Part shown: positions 1-11,103 of the stretch, piece after piece | How positions within the stretch are numbered: position 1 is the first letter of the stretch | How the letters are laid out: every line of letters begins with the position of its first letter | Assembly (NCBI GenBank): GCA_037447655.1 | Contig: JBBHKE010001182.1 | Span: 261,272 to 325,271 of the forward strand | Source of the DNA: Zygnema cylindricum | Lineage: Eukaryota; Streptophyta; Zygnematophyceae; Zygnematales; Zygnemataceae | Length of the DNA: 64,000 bases | Reading direction: 5' to 3' | Made by a program: the position numbers and the translations under genes | Notes under the pieces: generated by a model | What the model saw: the letters and a program-made list of their open reading frames with translations, nothing else | Databases searched by the model: none | What the model was told of the DNA's origin: nothing

Positions 1-10
1 CATCAGCAGT

Positions 11-110
11 ACAGACCACCGTATCGCTGCCACAACGTGACGTTGCCGTGAGTCAACGGTACAGACCGCCGTACCGCTGCCACAACGTGACGTTGCCGTG
101 CGTCAACAGT
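11..110. repeat. 50-bp tandem repeat, two units
   Basis: Positions 11-60 and 61-110 are two adjacent copies of a 50-bp unit that starts ACAGACC and ends in GTCAAC plus four bases. They differ at a few positions. The array may extend left of the window. No function is visible. Confidence 0.8.
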
Positions 111-840
111 AAGGGCATGATAATCTGGACAGGTCCATACCCGTGTAACAGGCGTTGATTTACTAGTTAGAGGAAAAGTGGGGTTGTTTACTGGAAGTCA
201 TACGATTTCGTACAGATTTGTACCAATTTTTTTTTTGTCAGACGAAACATGACGAAACATGTCTACTGGATGGCTCCAATGATATAGGCGTAAAAATCGA
301 CCGTTGGATTTTTCACTTTTTTTTATTCGCGAAGCAATCACGCAAATCGTCCAATGTGAAGAGACTCTCCTCGGCGAGGAGAGCTTCTTCACACTGGTCA
401 GGAAAGTAAAAAAAAAATCTACCACGAACAGGCGATGAGAATGGAACACGTCCTACACGCCATATGCGTTACGCCACGGTGTATGAAGGTCGACCGAAAT
501 ATCTTTGCACGCTTCTTCTGACATCCCCTGACCTTAAAAGTTTACGATGCCTTTTTGACATTACGTTTGAAATTTTGATTTTCAATTTCAGAATTAAAAT
601 CTGGTCGCAAAATTTTCGTACGAATCATTAACTACCTCTGCCTGTACAAATATTATGTACACATTTTCAGCTTGAAGGATATTTATAGATTTTAAGAATA
701 TGAAATCAACCTACGTGGCGCCAATCATAATTGAGAAACAATGTCTACTGGCACGACATAATGGAAGGCCGTGCCAGTAAACACTATAAATAGACGTATC
801 CGCATGTTTACTGGGACCGCCTTATGGAGAACAGGCCTTA
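111..840. other. Non-coding stretch with a dispersed repeat
   Basis: I see no convincing gene here. The segment at about 705-845, with the words CTGGCACGAC, AATGGAAGG and CCAGTAAAC, recurs in diverged form at about 20960-21110, so it belongs to a dispersed repeat of unknown class. Confidence 0.4.
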
Positions 841-1003
841 CTGTTAATAGTTTGTTCGCCACTTAAAACATACTTTCTCTGTACACATTTGTCCGATATC
901 AAATTTGAGACCGCCAATCGGTGGTGAGAATCTTGCCTTCAATCGCAACCATCTGTTCTTTAATCCGACACGTATGTACGAAGAAAAGATGTTTGAAGAG
1001 GCA
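840..1003. mobile_element. Fragment of 220-bp MITE (family M2)
   Basis: This segment contains the near-palindromic core of the M2 family: CGCCACTTAAAACAT near the left end and GAAAAGATGTTTGAAG near the right end. Full copies lie at 17869-18091, 35056-35275 and 51867-52086. The outer ends are degenerate here. Confidence 0.6.
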
Positions 1004-1019
1004 AAAGAATAGTCGCGGG

Positions 1020-1325
1020 CGACTCGGTGCTAATTGGATAAAACTGTCGCCTACCGGCGACTTTGACAGATGACAGATGACAGGTACTAGGTTCAAATTC
1101 TGGGTTCGTCAATTACCATTTTGGCAAATCTACCAATCTACTATCTCTCTCCCTCTGGATAGCATAGGCAGGCATGGCTCTAGCTCTCTCTCCAACTTTT
1201 AGTGATTGCGACAAGTGTGGGAGCTGAAGAGAGGAGTTTGAGGCAGACTGCCTATGCTTCTTTTGTGCATTTTATCTTTTACAAAACCTAGAAAATACTA
1301 AAAAAACCTTTAATTTCTACAAACC
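1020..1325 (+). mobile_element. tRNA-derived SINE, copy 1
   Basis: A tRNA-like head has an A-box-like segment near 1030-1045 (GGTGCTAATTGGATAA) and a B box near 1088-1100 (AGGTTCAAATTC). The body is GA/CT-rich, with the words CATGGCTCTAG and GTGATTGCGACAAGT. The tail reads ACCTAGAAAATACT. The same order of parts is present at 5236-5540 and, inverted, at 5795-6085. It directly abuts the 3' end of the Copia remnant. Confidence 0.7.
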
Positions 1326-2960
1326 CCTTCTTTTCTAGTCACTTTTATTTTAACTCCACACTTCTCCCTGCAGAAAATTAGTTTAGAGGAATGCATAGGT
1401 TTGGTCATCATATCTGCTACCATTTCAATATCTGGTTTATACTCTAAACTGCTTATCTTGTTTTCTACTTTCTCCCTAACGAAGCCAAGTCTAATGTCCA
1501 TGTGTTTGGCTTTAAAGTGATGCTTAGGATTGGCAGAAATGGCAATGGCTACCTGATTATCACAAAACACTTTTTTGACACCACTCTTAAGATGACAAAG
1601 ATCACCAAGCAAAGACTTGATCCACATTTTTTCTTTTACAGCAGAGCAAGAGGCCATGTACTCAGCCTCCATGGTAGAGTAGGCAATGACCTTTTGCTTC
1701 TTGCTGCTCTAACTGAAAGCCCCTTCACCCACATATAAAACATACCTAGACGTGCATCTCCTCATAAGAGCATCCCCATAGCTGACATTACTCCAAGTGG
1801 TGATGTCAGTATTGCTCCCACCCAAATGCAACCATAGATCTCTAGTCCCTATGAAATACCTAAAGACTAGCCTAGCTACCTCCCAATCCTTCTTAGTGGG
1901 AGCATTCATACCCCTACTTAGTACTCTTAAAGCTGCGGCTATATCTGGGCCGTTAGAATTCATAAAATATATTAGGCTGCCCACTACTTGCTTATAAGGA
2001 ATTGTCTACATAAATCTTTTCTCTTCAGGGCCTAACTCATCATCTAAAATTATAAATCCCTCTTCCACACGCCCCTCACTTCACTTTTTTAGTTGTATTG
2101 GAGTGGTACAACTATTAGCCTTGTCCATTTGGAATCTCTCTAATATGTTTCCAATGGCTTCCTTTTGAGTTAATCTTATTATCTTTCTATATTTGTCTCT
2201 CTCTACGTGAATTCCCAAAATATACCTTGCTTCTCCCATATCCTTCATCTCAAATCTACCTTTTAGATCAATTTTTAACTTATCAATTTTATCCATAGAT
2301 TTGCTTAAAACAAGCAAATCATCAACATAAATTGCAATAAAAATAATTCCTTCCTCATCTTCAAACAAATAAATTGAGTGATCTGAGCTGATCCGAATAT
2401 ATCCCAAACCTGTAAGAAACTCATCGAGCTTTTTATTCTATTGCGAGCGCGCATGTTTCAGCCCATACAAAGATTTGATCTATCGGCATACCTTACTCTC
2501 CTCCCTTTGCTCTTCAAATCCTTTGGACTGTCGCATAAAAATCTCCTCTTCTAACTCTCCATGTAGGAAGGCCGTCTTGATGTCCATCTGATGTACTTCC
2601 ATGTCTTTTGCTGGCGCCAGACTGAGAAGTTTTCGGACGGAGGGGAAAACTGACAGTCGGGGCAAATGTCTCCTTGTAGTCAATTCCCTCTTTCTGGGTA
2701 AATCCTTTTGCCACTAATTGAGCCTTATAGCGCTAAATGGTGTTATCCGGGTTGAGTTTTAGCTTAAATACCCACTTACACCCAATTGGTTTCTTGGTAA
2801 TTGAGGCCATCTTCTCATTAATGGCTGTCTTCCACTAGTTTCTCTCAGGACAAGTCATTGCCTCATTATATGTTTGAGGTTATTCGGGGTGAGACAGTTT
2901 GGTTTCTTTATCGTAAACTTGTCTCTCTTGCAATCTTTTTGCTGCTTTTTTTGAAAAGAG
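1310..2960 (-). pseudogene. Copia (Ty1) retrotransposon pol remnant: RT and RNase H
   Basis: Read on the minus strand, the pieces are in Copia order. First is the RT start with [19 protein letters not shown] at about 2650-2712. Then come the [17 protein letters not shown] segment (2530-2600), the catalytic YVDDLL block (about 2310-2330) and the RNase H region with MEAEYMA and the HMDIRLGFVRE and MVADMMTKP motifs (1360-1672). Stops and frameshifts separate these blocks, so this is a dead copy. Gag, protease and integrase are not seen, and no LTR could be assigned. The RNase H end touches the SINE at 1325. Confidence 0.9.
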
Positions 2961-3089
2961 GTAATAAATAGTTCACTTCTCTATTTTAGTTTTACTTTAA
3001 AGAAAGAGAGTGAGGATCAAAGGCACGCCATGGCTGCCGCCATATTTAGAAAGTGGCAGATTTTTGAAGTAGATGATATTTTACTAAAA

Positions 3090-3165
3090 TGTTGCCTTAG
3101 TCCAGATTTGAACCTGGGTCTGTGGACCTCTATGAAGTCATACGCCTTAACCACTAAGGCGTTAT
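3090..3165 (-). other. tRNA-like sequence (pseudo-tRNA or SINE head)
   Basis: On the minus strand a 7-base 5' segment GCCTTAG can pair with a 3' CTAAGGC. Between them are an A-box-like TGGTTAAGGCG and a B-box-like GGTTCAAAT with a paired T arm. The anticodon region folds into a stem with almost no loop, so a working tRNA is unlikely. It resembles a decayed class II (Ser/Leu-type) tRNA. Confidence 0.4.
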
Positions 3166-3752
3166 CGAAACGATACACGTGACGGGTTTCAAAGATATAT
3201 AAGTATTAACGCAACAGCAGAGTAACCAAAAGGAGCAATTCATATATGTACGCGAATCTGAACCATGTAAAATATGTTTTAATCGGACGACCGACATTGT
3301 TGCTGCCACGCGAAGTGAGCTTTTGGCGTTATTTGGAGATAGCGTCACGCGGTGCCACATGGCGCCACATTATTTGATATCGGAGAAGATAGGAGGAGGA
3401 ACCATGGCTCGCGATTTGACAAGTGTCACCTTGTAGACCATGTCGTACAATGGCCGTGTCGAGCGTGCCAGAGAAACATAAGGGAAGGGCCCGCTGCCCG
3501 GAATGGCCGGTCTCGGCCTCCTGCAAAGAACCCACCGATGCGAATGCTTCCCATAATAATGATAATGCCCACTGCTGACCTTATCCCTCCGAACAGGAAT
3601 GCATGCACAGATAGGAGAGGCACAAGGATAGGGAATAGGGATGAGTGCATGGGAAGGCGAAAAGATCTCCCCTCCCCCTTACTTTCCCCATTAAGCCGGG
3701 GAAAGGGGTTGGGTTCTCGGTAATCGGGTCGGTGCCCCAATTTTGGTGACAA

Positions 3753-4021
3753 GGGGCCACATTGATTTGATTCTCTTTAATTCTTCGCCCATCTTTCCCT
3801 TCCAAAGTCAGAACTCCTTTATTTGAAACTTCCACCAGTTTCAAGATCACCCGCGTGGCAGAAATGTCAAGCGTGTCCTTTTTCTATTGCATGCGATAAA
3901 CAAAGTCTCCCAGCATAAATCGTCGCTGTCGGGGCACATAATCTCCGCTCCGGCGCTGGGAATACCACAATTGATCCCGGTGTTGTGCCGCCTGTAAATT
4001 CCCCATGGCGAGAGGCATCTC
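3753..4021 (-). pseudogene. LTR-retrotransposon integrase C-terminal fragment
   Basis: The minus-strand translation gives AQHRDQLWYS, then LGDFVYRMQ, then VSNKGVLTLEGKDGRR and NVAPCH. This is the integrase tail seen in moss and algal Ty3/Gypsy-like polyproteins (recognised from memory of the family). A stop follows MQ. The fragment runs into the assembly gap. It probably belongs with the LTR at 4440-5165 (-), which I infer from orientation. Confidence 0.55.
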
Positions 4022-4031
4022 NNNNNNNNNN
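4022..4031. other. Assembly gap (10 N)
   Basis: Ten unresolved bases mark a scaffold join inside an LTR-retroelement. Confidence 0.99.
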
Positions 4032-4439
4032 GAAACGGCTGAGTATTGAATAGCCGATCAACCGGCAAAAGTCACTAAGAAAAACGATGCCTGAGTCTCC
4101 TCAGGTCCGACGTATCCCCACGTCAGTTTAAAGTCAAACGGAAGAACCCGTCGTCACCAACACCAAAATTCACTCAATCAATTTATGATAGATCTCCGAA
4201 AGACATAAGACATCAGCTTACCTCCTGTCTCTTAACGTTCGACGCTTATGGCTTATCGTTGACGGCAGGTGGTAGCCTGTAGTACAAGCCTTACGTGAAA
4301 AAACAAAAACTTGTTCAATGTTCTCTTACCTGATTGGTCGTCTAGTTTATTCATAAGTTTGCGAGGTAATAATATATTGTACGGTTCATGTCTGTGCGCT
4401 TCGTTTTGTACTTGTTCAAAAACAAAAAAGTGCATTCCG

Positions 4440-5165
4440 AACATGATGTCCGATGGTGGACGGCAGTTGCTATTCGGTATTCGCAGCTTGCAATTCTCTG
4501 TCCTCCATTCGACTACAGAATACAGAAAGCCTCTAGATAGTATTTAACTAACTCACTTAAAACCACAACCACTGCTGCCCAAGAAGGCAAACTGAAATTT
4601 GACTGCACCCCTATGCAGCCTGGACTCCTCTGAGTCCGTAGCAAAAAGAATCACTGAAAACGGCCAACTAGCCGATAAGTTATGAGTCGGCAAAGATGCC
4701 AAGTTTACACAACCTCTCAAAGAGAGAGAAGACCATCTACCAGATTTTTCTAAGTCCTAGCTCCCTCTCACAACCCCTATCTACTAACTGTACGAACCAA
4801 TCAGAATATTGTACAGTACATAAAAGTACTATTGCCGATGTACTTTTTGTACGACCTTTGTACGACAAGGCCATTAATCGGACGCGTGTCCATTTTCCAC
4901 TCGTCCGTACGTTCCTCGGAATTCCCGCGACCGAATGTTATCTCTCCACGTGGCGTCCGGTCATGCCACGTCACTAAATGCCAAAGTGACCATTCCGGGA
5001 TTTCGGCGATGATGTGCGCCGTTGGATTTGACTTGAAATGCAATCTCAGCCGTTATAAATACTTGCGCGATATTTGTTTCGCTGTGGAAACAAAAAAACG
5101 AGGTATCCGTTTCAAAGTAGTATCGTTTTTCGTACTTTATAAAACTGTATCTATGCATGCCGTAT
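4440..5165 (-). mobile_element. LTR of retroelement family L1, minus copy
   Basis: Its reverse complement matches 6143-6690 and 16698-17070. Shared parts include the pyrimidine/GTAC-rich stretch, GATTGGTTCGTAC, a leader-like block with GATTCTTTTTGCTA followed by GACTCAGGGGAGTC-type words, and an end near CAATGGAGGACAGAG. An internal TATAAATA motif is present on the minus strand. It is best read as the 5' LTR of a minus-strand element whose pol tail is at 3753-4021. Exact LTR ends are uncertain. Confidence 0.55.
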
Positions 5166-5235
5166 AGAGTTTTAGTTAAATGAAATTTGTTCCCTCCTAA
5201 ATAGATAAATATTTATCACATACTATACCACTTAG

Positions 5236-5540
5236 CATTGGTCCTAGTCTAATAGGATAAAGCTGACCGCTATCGACCAACTTGACGAACGGCAGGTACC
5301 GGGATCAAATCCCGGGTCCGTCAAGTATATTTTTAGTAACCTACTAAAAATAACTGCCTCTTGAACTAAGGCAGCCATGGATCAAATACCCTCTCTATCC
5401 TTTAGTGACTGCAACAAGTATGGGGGCTAGAGAGAGGAGGTGGAGGCAGGCTGTCCGTCCTTTTCTTTTCACTTTATACTAACATATTTAAACCTAGTAA
5501 ATACTTTATAAATCTATTAATTTCAACACAACTGTCAAGT
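5236..5540 (+). mobile_element. tRNA-derived SINE, copy 2
   Basis: The A-box-like segment CTAGTCTAATAGGATAA (5250s), the B box GGGATCAAATCCC (5302-5314), the GA/CT-rich body with GTGACTGCAACAAGT and the tail ACCTAGTAAATACTTTA match the copies at 1020 and 6085 part for part. This copy has the most intact B box. Confidence 0.75.
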
Positions 5541-5794
5541 TTTGACGCTTAAAACTACATTTTTTTAACGCCGCTACGCTCCAAAAAGGTCGAAACCTAC
5601 TGTCTCAACCGTCACCGCCGCGCATTTTGTCATTTTATGAAATTTGGGGTACGGATCCAAAAATTTATGACATCCGTTTTCCCATTTTTCAAGTGTGAAC
5701 CACGCAATAAAATGGAAAACAGTATGTATGAAAACGGTACTTTTTTTTGTCCGCCATGAACTGGCACTTGATGTAGAAATTAATGGTCCGTTTA

Positions 5795-6085
5795 AAGTAT
5801 TTTCTAGGTCTAAATAGAAATACAGAAAGAAGCCGAGACAGTCTACCTCTAACTTCTCTCTCCAACTCTCAAAGTTGTCGCAGTCACTGAGAAATTGGAG
5901 TGGAAGCTAGAGCCATGGCTACCTAGGCTATCCAGAGGTTTACAGGAAATATATATATTAGTTTATTTACCATTAGGGGTTTATTTACTAAAAGGATATG
6001 TGATGCCTCCAAGAATTGATCCTGGTACCTGCCAGACGGTAGGCAACCGATAGCCAGTAACCTTATCCGTTAAGTCTAGACCTAG
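5795..6085 (-). mobile_element. tRNA-derived SINE, copy 3 (inverted)
   Basis: Read on the minus strand it begins GTCTAGACTTAACGGATAA. It has a B-box-like GGATCAATTCTTGG, the body words CCATGGCTCTAG and GTGACTGCGACAA, and the tail GACCTAGAAAATACTTTA. It sits head to head with copy 2. Confidence 0.75.
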
Positions 6086-6142
6086 TGTTACGTACTATAT
6101 GGTTTGATATTAAATTATACATTAATACGTAAGATAATTCAT

Positions 6143-6690
6143 TTAACTGAAACAGTTTACGCGAGACATAGATCCAGTAATGTAAAAGTACGGATTACGG
6201 TACGGATAAGAAATGAATACCGCGCATTTATTTATTACGGCTACGATTAAATGTGAATTTAATCGGACGGCCAAAATTAACGCCGAGATCGCGGAAGAGG
6301 ATTTCGGCCCTGTTTGGTCATCCCCAGATCGGATGACACGTGGCCGAATGACATTGGATCGCGGCATCTCCGAGGATTAAGGGAGCGAATCTGGATATAC
6401 CACGTGTCGACATTTAGGCCATGTCGTACAGTGTCCGTACAGAAAGTACACCGACAACTGTACTTTTGTGTACGGAAGTGTAATATGATTGGCTCGGTAC
6501 ATTAGTAGATAGAGTCTATGAGAGAGATAGGACTTTGAAAATTAGGAGATAGGACCCTCTCTCCTAGAGAGCTTCTGTACAAAATGTCAACTTTGACCCT
6601 CCATAACTTACTGCTCAGGGGAGCAAATTAAGAGATTCTTTTTGCTATCGACTCAGGGGAGTCTTGCCTTTATAGGGTTGAAGGTGGTCA
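6143..6690 (+). mobile_element. LTR of retroelement family L1, plus copy
   Basis: It is homologous to the inverted segment 4440-5165. It contains the ACGTGGC and ACACGTG words, GTACTTTTGTGTACG, GATTGGCTCGGTAC, and the block CTTTTTGCTATCGACTCAGG that also occurs at about 16865-16890. It lies immediately upstream of the protease-bearing frame at 6642-7583, so it is read as that element's 5' LTR and leader. Confidence 0.5.
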
Positions 6691-7583
6691 GAGTTGCGTT
6701 GCAGCTGAACCGTAGTCTTTCAGTTATTCAACCGGTTATCGCGGATGAGCGTCGTGACCTTGATCCTCACATCAGTTTCTTGGAAAATTCTCGAAAGTCC
6801 TTCTCCGTTAATGGTGTTGCCCCTTCTCTACCTCTCATGGACACCAGAGCCGAACCCGTGATCCTCGGATCTGGATTTGCGCTCAAGCCTGGTCTGACCG
6901 CAGACAAGCTCAAAGCCACGTCTATGCGGCTTCTCGCTTCAGCTAGTACCACGGAGGCGGTGCTTCGAATTACCAAGGACCCGCTTGTCTTTCGGTTTTA
7001 CAACGGAACCGAGAGTGAGTCCGTGGAGGTTTCTGTCCGAGCATTGGTCACCAACTGCAACGACTACGAATGCTTAGTGGGACAGAATGTTATCTTCCGA
7101 ATCGGTGGGGGAGTAGATATGCATGATCAGACCTTCTCCTACCGCCCCTCTAATTTTCCGAGACGCAAAATCTGCCTCCCTCTTGTCTCGGCTTTTAAAC
7201 CGTTGCCCACCATGGCACATTTGGCTTTCGCTTTCCCTGCATTTTCCACTATCGACCTTAGGGAAGTCAATTACGACTCTCTTGTCTCAGAAAAGATCCT
7301 TCTAGCCACCGCACCTTTGCGAGATAGTTTTAGTGAGCCCGGTTTTCTCCTCGACTCGCGTCATCTCTTGGATACCATCCATACCAAGATCTCTCCACAC
7401 ATTCTCTATGTGGTGGAGAGCGATACTAATGGGATGTTGAGTTTGCAAGGGGTTTATACATATACAGGTGGTGATCAAGGGTTCCACATGGAGTGCCTCT
7501 CTTCTCTATTATCTTTAATCCCGGCTTACCATTGTTGCTGTTCCAAGCCCTCAGCTGTGTTGACTAACCCCTCTACAGGCTAA
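6642..7583 (+). pseudogene. LTR-retrotransposon protease-region remnant
   Basis: An open frame of 313 residues carries a retropepsin-like segment. VNGVAPSLPLMDTRAEPVIL is at about residues 58-77, followed by the ALVTNCNDYECLVGQNVIF strand and a tyrosine-proline end. This layout is known from moss and algal Ty3/Gypsy-like polyproteins. The catalytic D-T/S-G-A triad reads D-T-R-A, one base from glycine, so the enzyme is probably inactive. Frame quality falls after residue 170. The first methionine lies inside the LTR/leader repeat, so the true start of the polyprotein is unknown. Confidence 0.5.
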
Positions 7584-7799
7584 GAAGCTTGGGGGGGGGG
7601 GGGGTTATTGGGTCACCTTCACTCTAGGGGAGTATTCTTCCCCTTTCTCTCTTTGGGTCATTTCCCCCTTTATTCTTTTTCCTGGTGTATACATTTCTCT
7701 CTTTCTCATTCATTTTTCGTTTGTATATATGGTTGTCCGCATGACTTTACTCATTGTGATGTATGTTCGCTCTTTCTGGTCTCTCATGCATGACAGTTG
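7584..7799. other. Poly-G run and pyrimidine-rich spacer
   Basis: A run of 14 G lies at about 7590-7604, followed by a T/C-rich stretch with repeated TCTCTTT and CATTTC words. I see no gene. It separates the L1 remnant from tandem array A. Confidence 0.6.
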
Positions 7800-8030
7800 T
7801 CATGCCGCATCGTGTTGACTACTCGCGCGCACGTTATCATGCACGCACGCGCGGTATTCCTCACGCACGCGCGGTTTTTCTCACGCACGCGCAGTAGTTC
7901 TCACGCACGCGCGGTATTTCTCACGCACGCGCATTATTTCTCACGCACGGGCGGTATTCTGCACGCACGCCCGGTTTTTTGTATGCACGCGCAGTTTAAG
8001 GCATGTGCGCGTGGTCGATTCCATTTTTGG
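7797..8030. repeat. GC-rich 20-bp tandem array A
   Basis: About eight or nine units of 20 bp built on CACGCACGCGCGGTATT occupy 7838-8012. They follow a leader, TGTCATGCCGCATCGTGTTG, that is almost identical to the leader of array B at 14284. The right end is cut off abruptly by the Gypsy protease region at about 8030. Confidence 0.9.
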
Positions 8031-9283
8031 AGCCACGACTTCCCCAAGATTACCTCATGGTCTCCAAAAGCTAATATATGAAGAGTGTCATACCATTGGA
8101 ACTTCCCAATTCGGACGCGTAACCTCGGCATACGATGAGTAATGAATAGGGAACTCCATTCGGCCAATTATACCGACTGACGATCCTTTAGCACCACGAG
8201 AGGAAGCTTAAACTTTTTCACCGTCACCTCTTTGATGAAATTTTCAGATGCACCAGAGTCCACCATGAAACTAGTTGCGCTCACTCCGATTCGACCCTGG
8301 AATATTAAAGGATCTCCTCCATCACCAGCTAACCACATGAAGTTAAGCTTGCCTTCATTAAGGCTCTTCCTTTTTGGGCATTCTCGGGCCATATTGTTTG
8401 GGGAACCGCACTGGAAGCATAAACTGTTTTGCCTCCTCTGTCGGAGCTCCTCAGGGGACAAGTCATTGGTCTTGGCCTTAGTGGTTTTCTTCTTCTTCCG
8501 AAGCACATTGACCTTTTCCTTATCCTCGTCAATTGCTCCGAGCTCCATGGGGGTCAGACCATCGTCTCGTCGACCTCCCCCGCCATTGCGCGACCCATAC
8601 TGATAAGGTCTACGGAAGGTGAAGTCCACCGAATCGGTCCGTTCTGCAAACTAAATGATGGCCGAGAGACTAGGGGTCGTACTTTCCCGAGCAAGCCATT
8701 GCTCTACATCCGTTCGAATGGAGACTTTAAGCCCCTTCACGTAACGATCCACGGCTTGATCCTCCGTCATCAAAGGTATTTGAACTTTACACTCTAAAAA
8801 CCGCTGCGTATACTCCTACACCGAGGCTCGTTGCCTCAAAACCGCGATCTTATCCCTTCCAACCTTAACTGTATTAACGCGTTGCCAAGAGTCACGCAGG
8901 AGTTGAATAGATAGAGTCCAATCCGTTGGTATCTCATCATTTTCCACCATTGTCCTCCACCATGCTCCTGCTGCCGCTTTAAGAAGACCACCCATGTAGT
9001 GAATCTTCTCACGAACATATAGGCTAGGAAAGTTTTCGATATAGCTCGCAACGGAGAACAACCACGCGTCAAGGTTCTTGTGCGTGGCCGGGTCAAACTC
9101 GCCGGGAAGCCTTAACTTCAGTCTCCATAAGTCTCTCTCGATGCCTCCATGAGGTCGTTCATCAAAACGAGATTCCAAGGTTGCGACGATGCTGCTCAGT
9201 TGAGCATTCTCTAACTTCACGTCTTCTGACTCCCGGAGAACTTGCGCTAACATTTCCGTAGTAGATATGCCGTTTTCTTCCAT
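8030..9283 (-). pseudogene. Gypsy chromovirus gag and protease
   Basis: The start at 9283 gives MEENGISTTEMLAQVL with a coiled-coil-like leader. It is followed by the gag capsid region (LRLPGEFDP, AWLFSVASYIENF, AAAGAWWRTM). After a stop near 8816 it continues to a CCHC zinc knuckle (CFQCGSPNNMARECPKR, about 8360-8410) and an intact aspartic-protease motif, FMVDSGASENFI (about 8240-8275). A frameshift near 8167 leads into the protease C terminus VILGKSWLQKWN, which is broken by array A at about 8030. RT does not follow. It is found instead beyond 11.6 kb. Confidence 0.85.
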
Positions 9284-9304
9284 GTTGTCGAGTCACCAGG
9301 GATA

Positions 9305-9316
9305 GCTTTGATACCT
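9305..9316 (-). promoter_or_regulatory. Primer binding site of the Gypsy element
   Basis: On the minus strand AGGTATCAAAGC resembles the plant initiator-Met tRNA type site (TGGTATCAGAGC). It lies about 20 bases before the gag ATG at 9283, and marks the inner edge of the 5' LTR, whose plus-strand end begins TGTG at 9316. Confidence 0.55.
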
Positions 9317-9815
9317 GTGTAAAAGGGACAAAGACACACCACAATGCACAGCGAAAGGCTCCTAGAATCTCCCCGTAGCAACAGCAAGGTACACAACAGT
9401 CACTGGAAAGGTTGAGCTTTATTAAACAGGAAAAAGATTACAAAGTTGGAAGCTCGTTGCAAAGTTCTACTCAAAGAGCCAGTTGTTGACTAGGTCTACT
9501 CTGCTTATTAAACTATCCATCCATTAGTCAAACCAGTACTTTACAGCTGTACACGTGGACCTTCACGGTCAACCTAGATCTATCCAAACTATCCTTCTAT
9601 AACTTTGTTGTTCGATCTACATTCTGCGGCGTTGCTATGCTGCTACGCTGCGCTGCTATATTATGCTGCTAAGTTGCTACGTTGCTCTGTTGCGCTACTC
9701 TGGCGTCGCAGCTGCGCTGCTCTGAACCGCAACTACAGCAGCTTCTTCTACAATATAATACACCTTTCTGTAACCCTGTTACACTGCCTGCTACTAGGAA
9801 TTTAGCGTCCCGTTG
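9316..9815 (-). mobile_element. Gypsy LTR (approximate limits)
   Basis: The segment lies between the primer binding site and the stop of the downstream extra ORF, and starts with TG at the PBS edge. Only one LTR is visible, so the other end near 9815 is an estimate. A TATA-like ATAGTTTGGATAG-type region and poly-T/CT words lie inside. Confidence 0.4.
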
Positions 9816-9827
9816 AATCTTACCTCT

Positions 9828-11103
9828 TCAAGGAAGCCGCAATCCACGGAGTATGCCGTAAGTCTCCTTGCGGTACTCCTCAAATTCCTGTCTAAGGGTG
9901 TCAAGTTGACTTTGGAGCTGCCCACATCGAGTCTCTAGCAGCGCAATATGATGGTCCGCCGCTGCTAAACGTCTCCGAGTGATTCGTTCCCGACCCTGGT
10001 CTTCCCTTTCCTTCGGTACCTCCGCTGGTGCCTTAGGTTGCGGCGGAATGGGCGCCTGGGCAAGTTCTTCGGATGCCGGAACTTGGGGAACTTCGAGTTC
10101 TTCAACTTGAAGTGCATCGTCTACCACCTCTTCTGCTGGTTCCCACTGAGGTACTTTCCTTAATTTAAAGGAAACATGTTTCCTTGCAGCTAGGGCCCGC
10201 TGCAGAGCGTTCTTCCGAGCCAGCTTGAGTGCCTATACCTCGGGTGTGACCTCCGCCCGAGAGATGATGTCATGCAGACAGACATCCCACGGGTGGTAAC
10301 GGCAGAGTAACCCACGAACATGTACCCTGTACCGATGGTATTCTTCGACGACTGCCACAAATGGCAAGGCATGAGGGTTTAGTTGCACGTAACCCTTATG
10401 GTTGTTCCCTAGGTCTTTTGTCCTCATGAAGTTCCAAGCCGAGTGGGAGGGCACGTCAGCGGGAATATAGATAGGTTCCCAAGGTTTTCATGTACGCCAC
10501 GCTGTTGGTCACTCTGAACGATCCCAATAATAGCGCTTGGCGAAGCTGAAAGTAGGGTCCGGATGCTGGGTGTCAATAGGGGGTGGGAAGAGGTAATCGG
10601 GAATTTCCTCCACGTGATCACTTTCTCCGTCCGTGTCCCCTCTTTCCCCTCCAAGGCGAAATACCTCGTCTCCACTAGGGTATTGTGCTTCCCCCTTCTT
10701 TTCGCAGCTTTCCGAGGACTGCTCGTTCGCGGTGCTCTCATTATTAGGGTCCCACATCACTTCCAGATCTGAGGCACCCTCCTCAATCGGCGGGGGTGTC
10801 GGTTCCCGTTCCGGCTCCTCCGCATCAAAGATCTCATGATCTCCCTCATCTTCTTGATCCCTTTCCTTGAGTGGGTTGTACTCCAGGTATTGTGATTTTT
10901 TTGACCCCTCCCCTGGTCTCTGCTGGTTCTGCCTCGTTACTGGCTGTCTCTTCCGGTTTAGGAACTGCCTGTACCTCCCTCCTCCGGTCTGCATCCACCA
11001 TGACCTCCGCCGCCGCTAACAATCTATCCGGGCGGTGTACATCTGCCTGCCCTACCCGGACAAGTCTCATCCTTTTTGGTGGTGGAGAGGACGACGACGC
11101 CAT
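9828..11103 (-). CDS. Extra ORF region after Gypsy pol (degenerate)
   Basis: Three sense-strand open frames lie between the chromodomain end and the LTR. 11103-10846 is a basic, serine/proline-rich start (MASSSSPPPKRMRLVRVGQ). 10994-10509 is an acidic, proline/glutamate-rich stretch. 10454-10233 and 10127-9828 lead to a coiled coil near the C terminus (HHIALLETRCGQLQSQLDTL). They run in the same direction as gag-pol and are in different frames, so an original single protein has decayed or is spliced. I do not recognise a family. The position is that of a third ORF in env-bearing Gypsy elements, but no signal peptide or membrane segment is seen. Confidence 0.45.

Noticed and set aside
5236-5330. 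Functional tRNA gene
   Set aside because: A and B boxes are present but no acceptor stem or anticodon arm forms, and the sequence continues into a repeated SINE body.
7797-8081. Possible His-Ala-Arg repeat protein from the GC-rich array
   Set aside because: The 20-bp unit is not a multiple of three, so the peptide repeat drifts between frames and is not selected coding.
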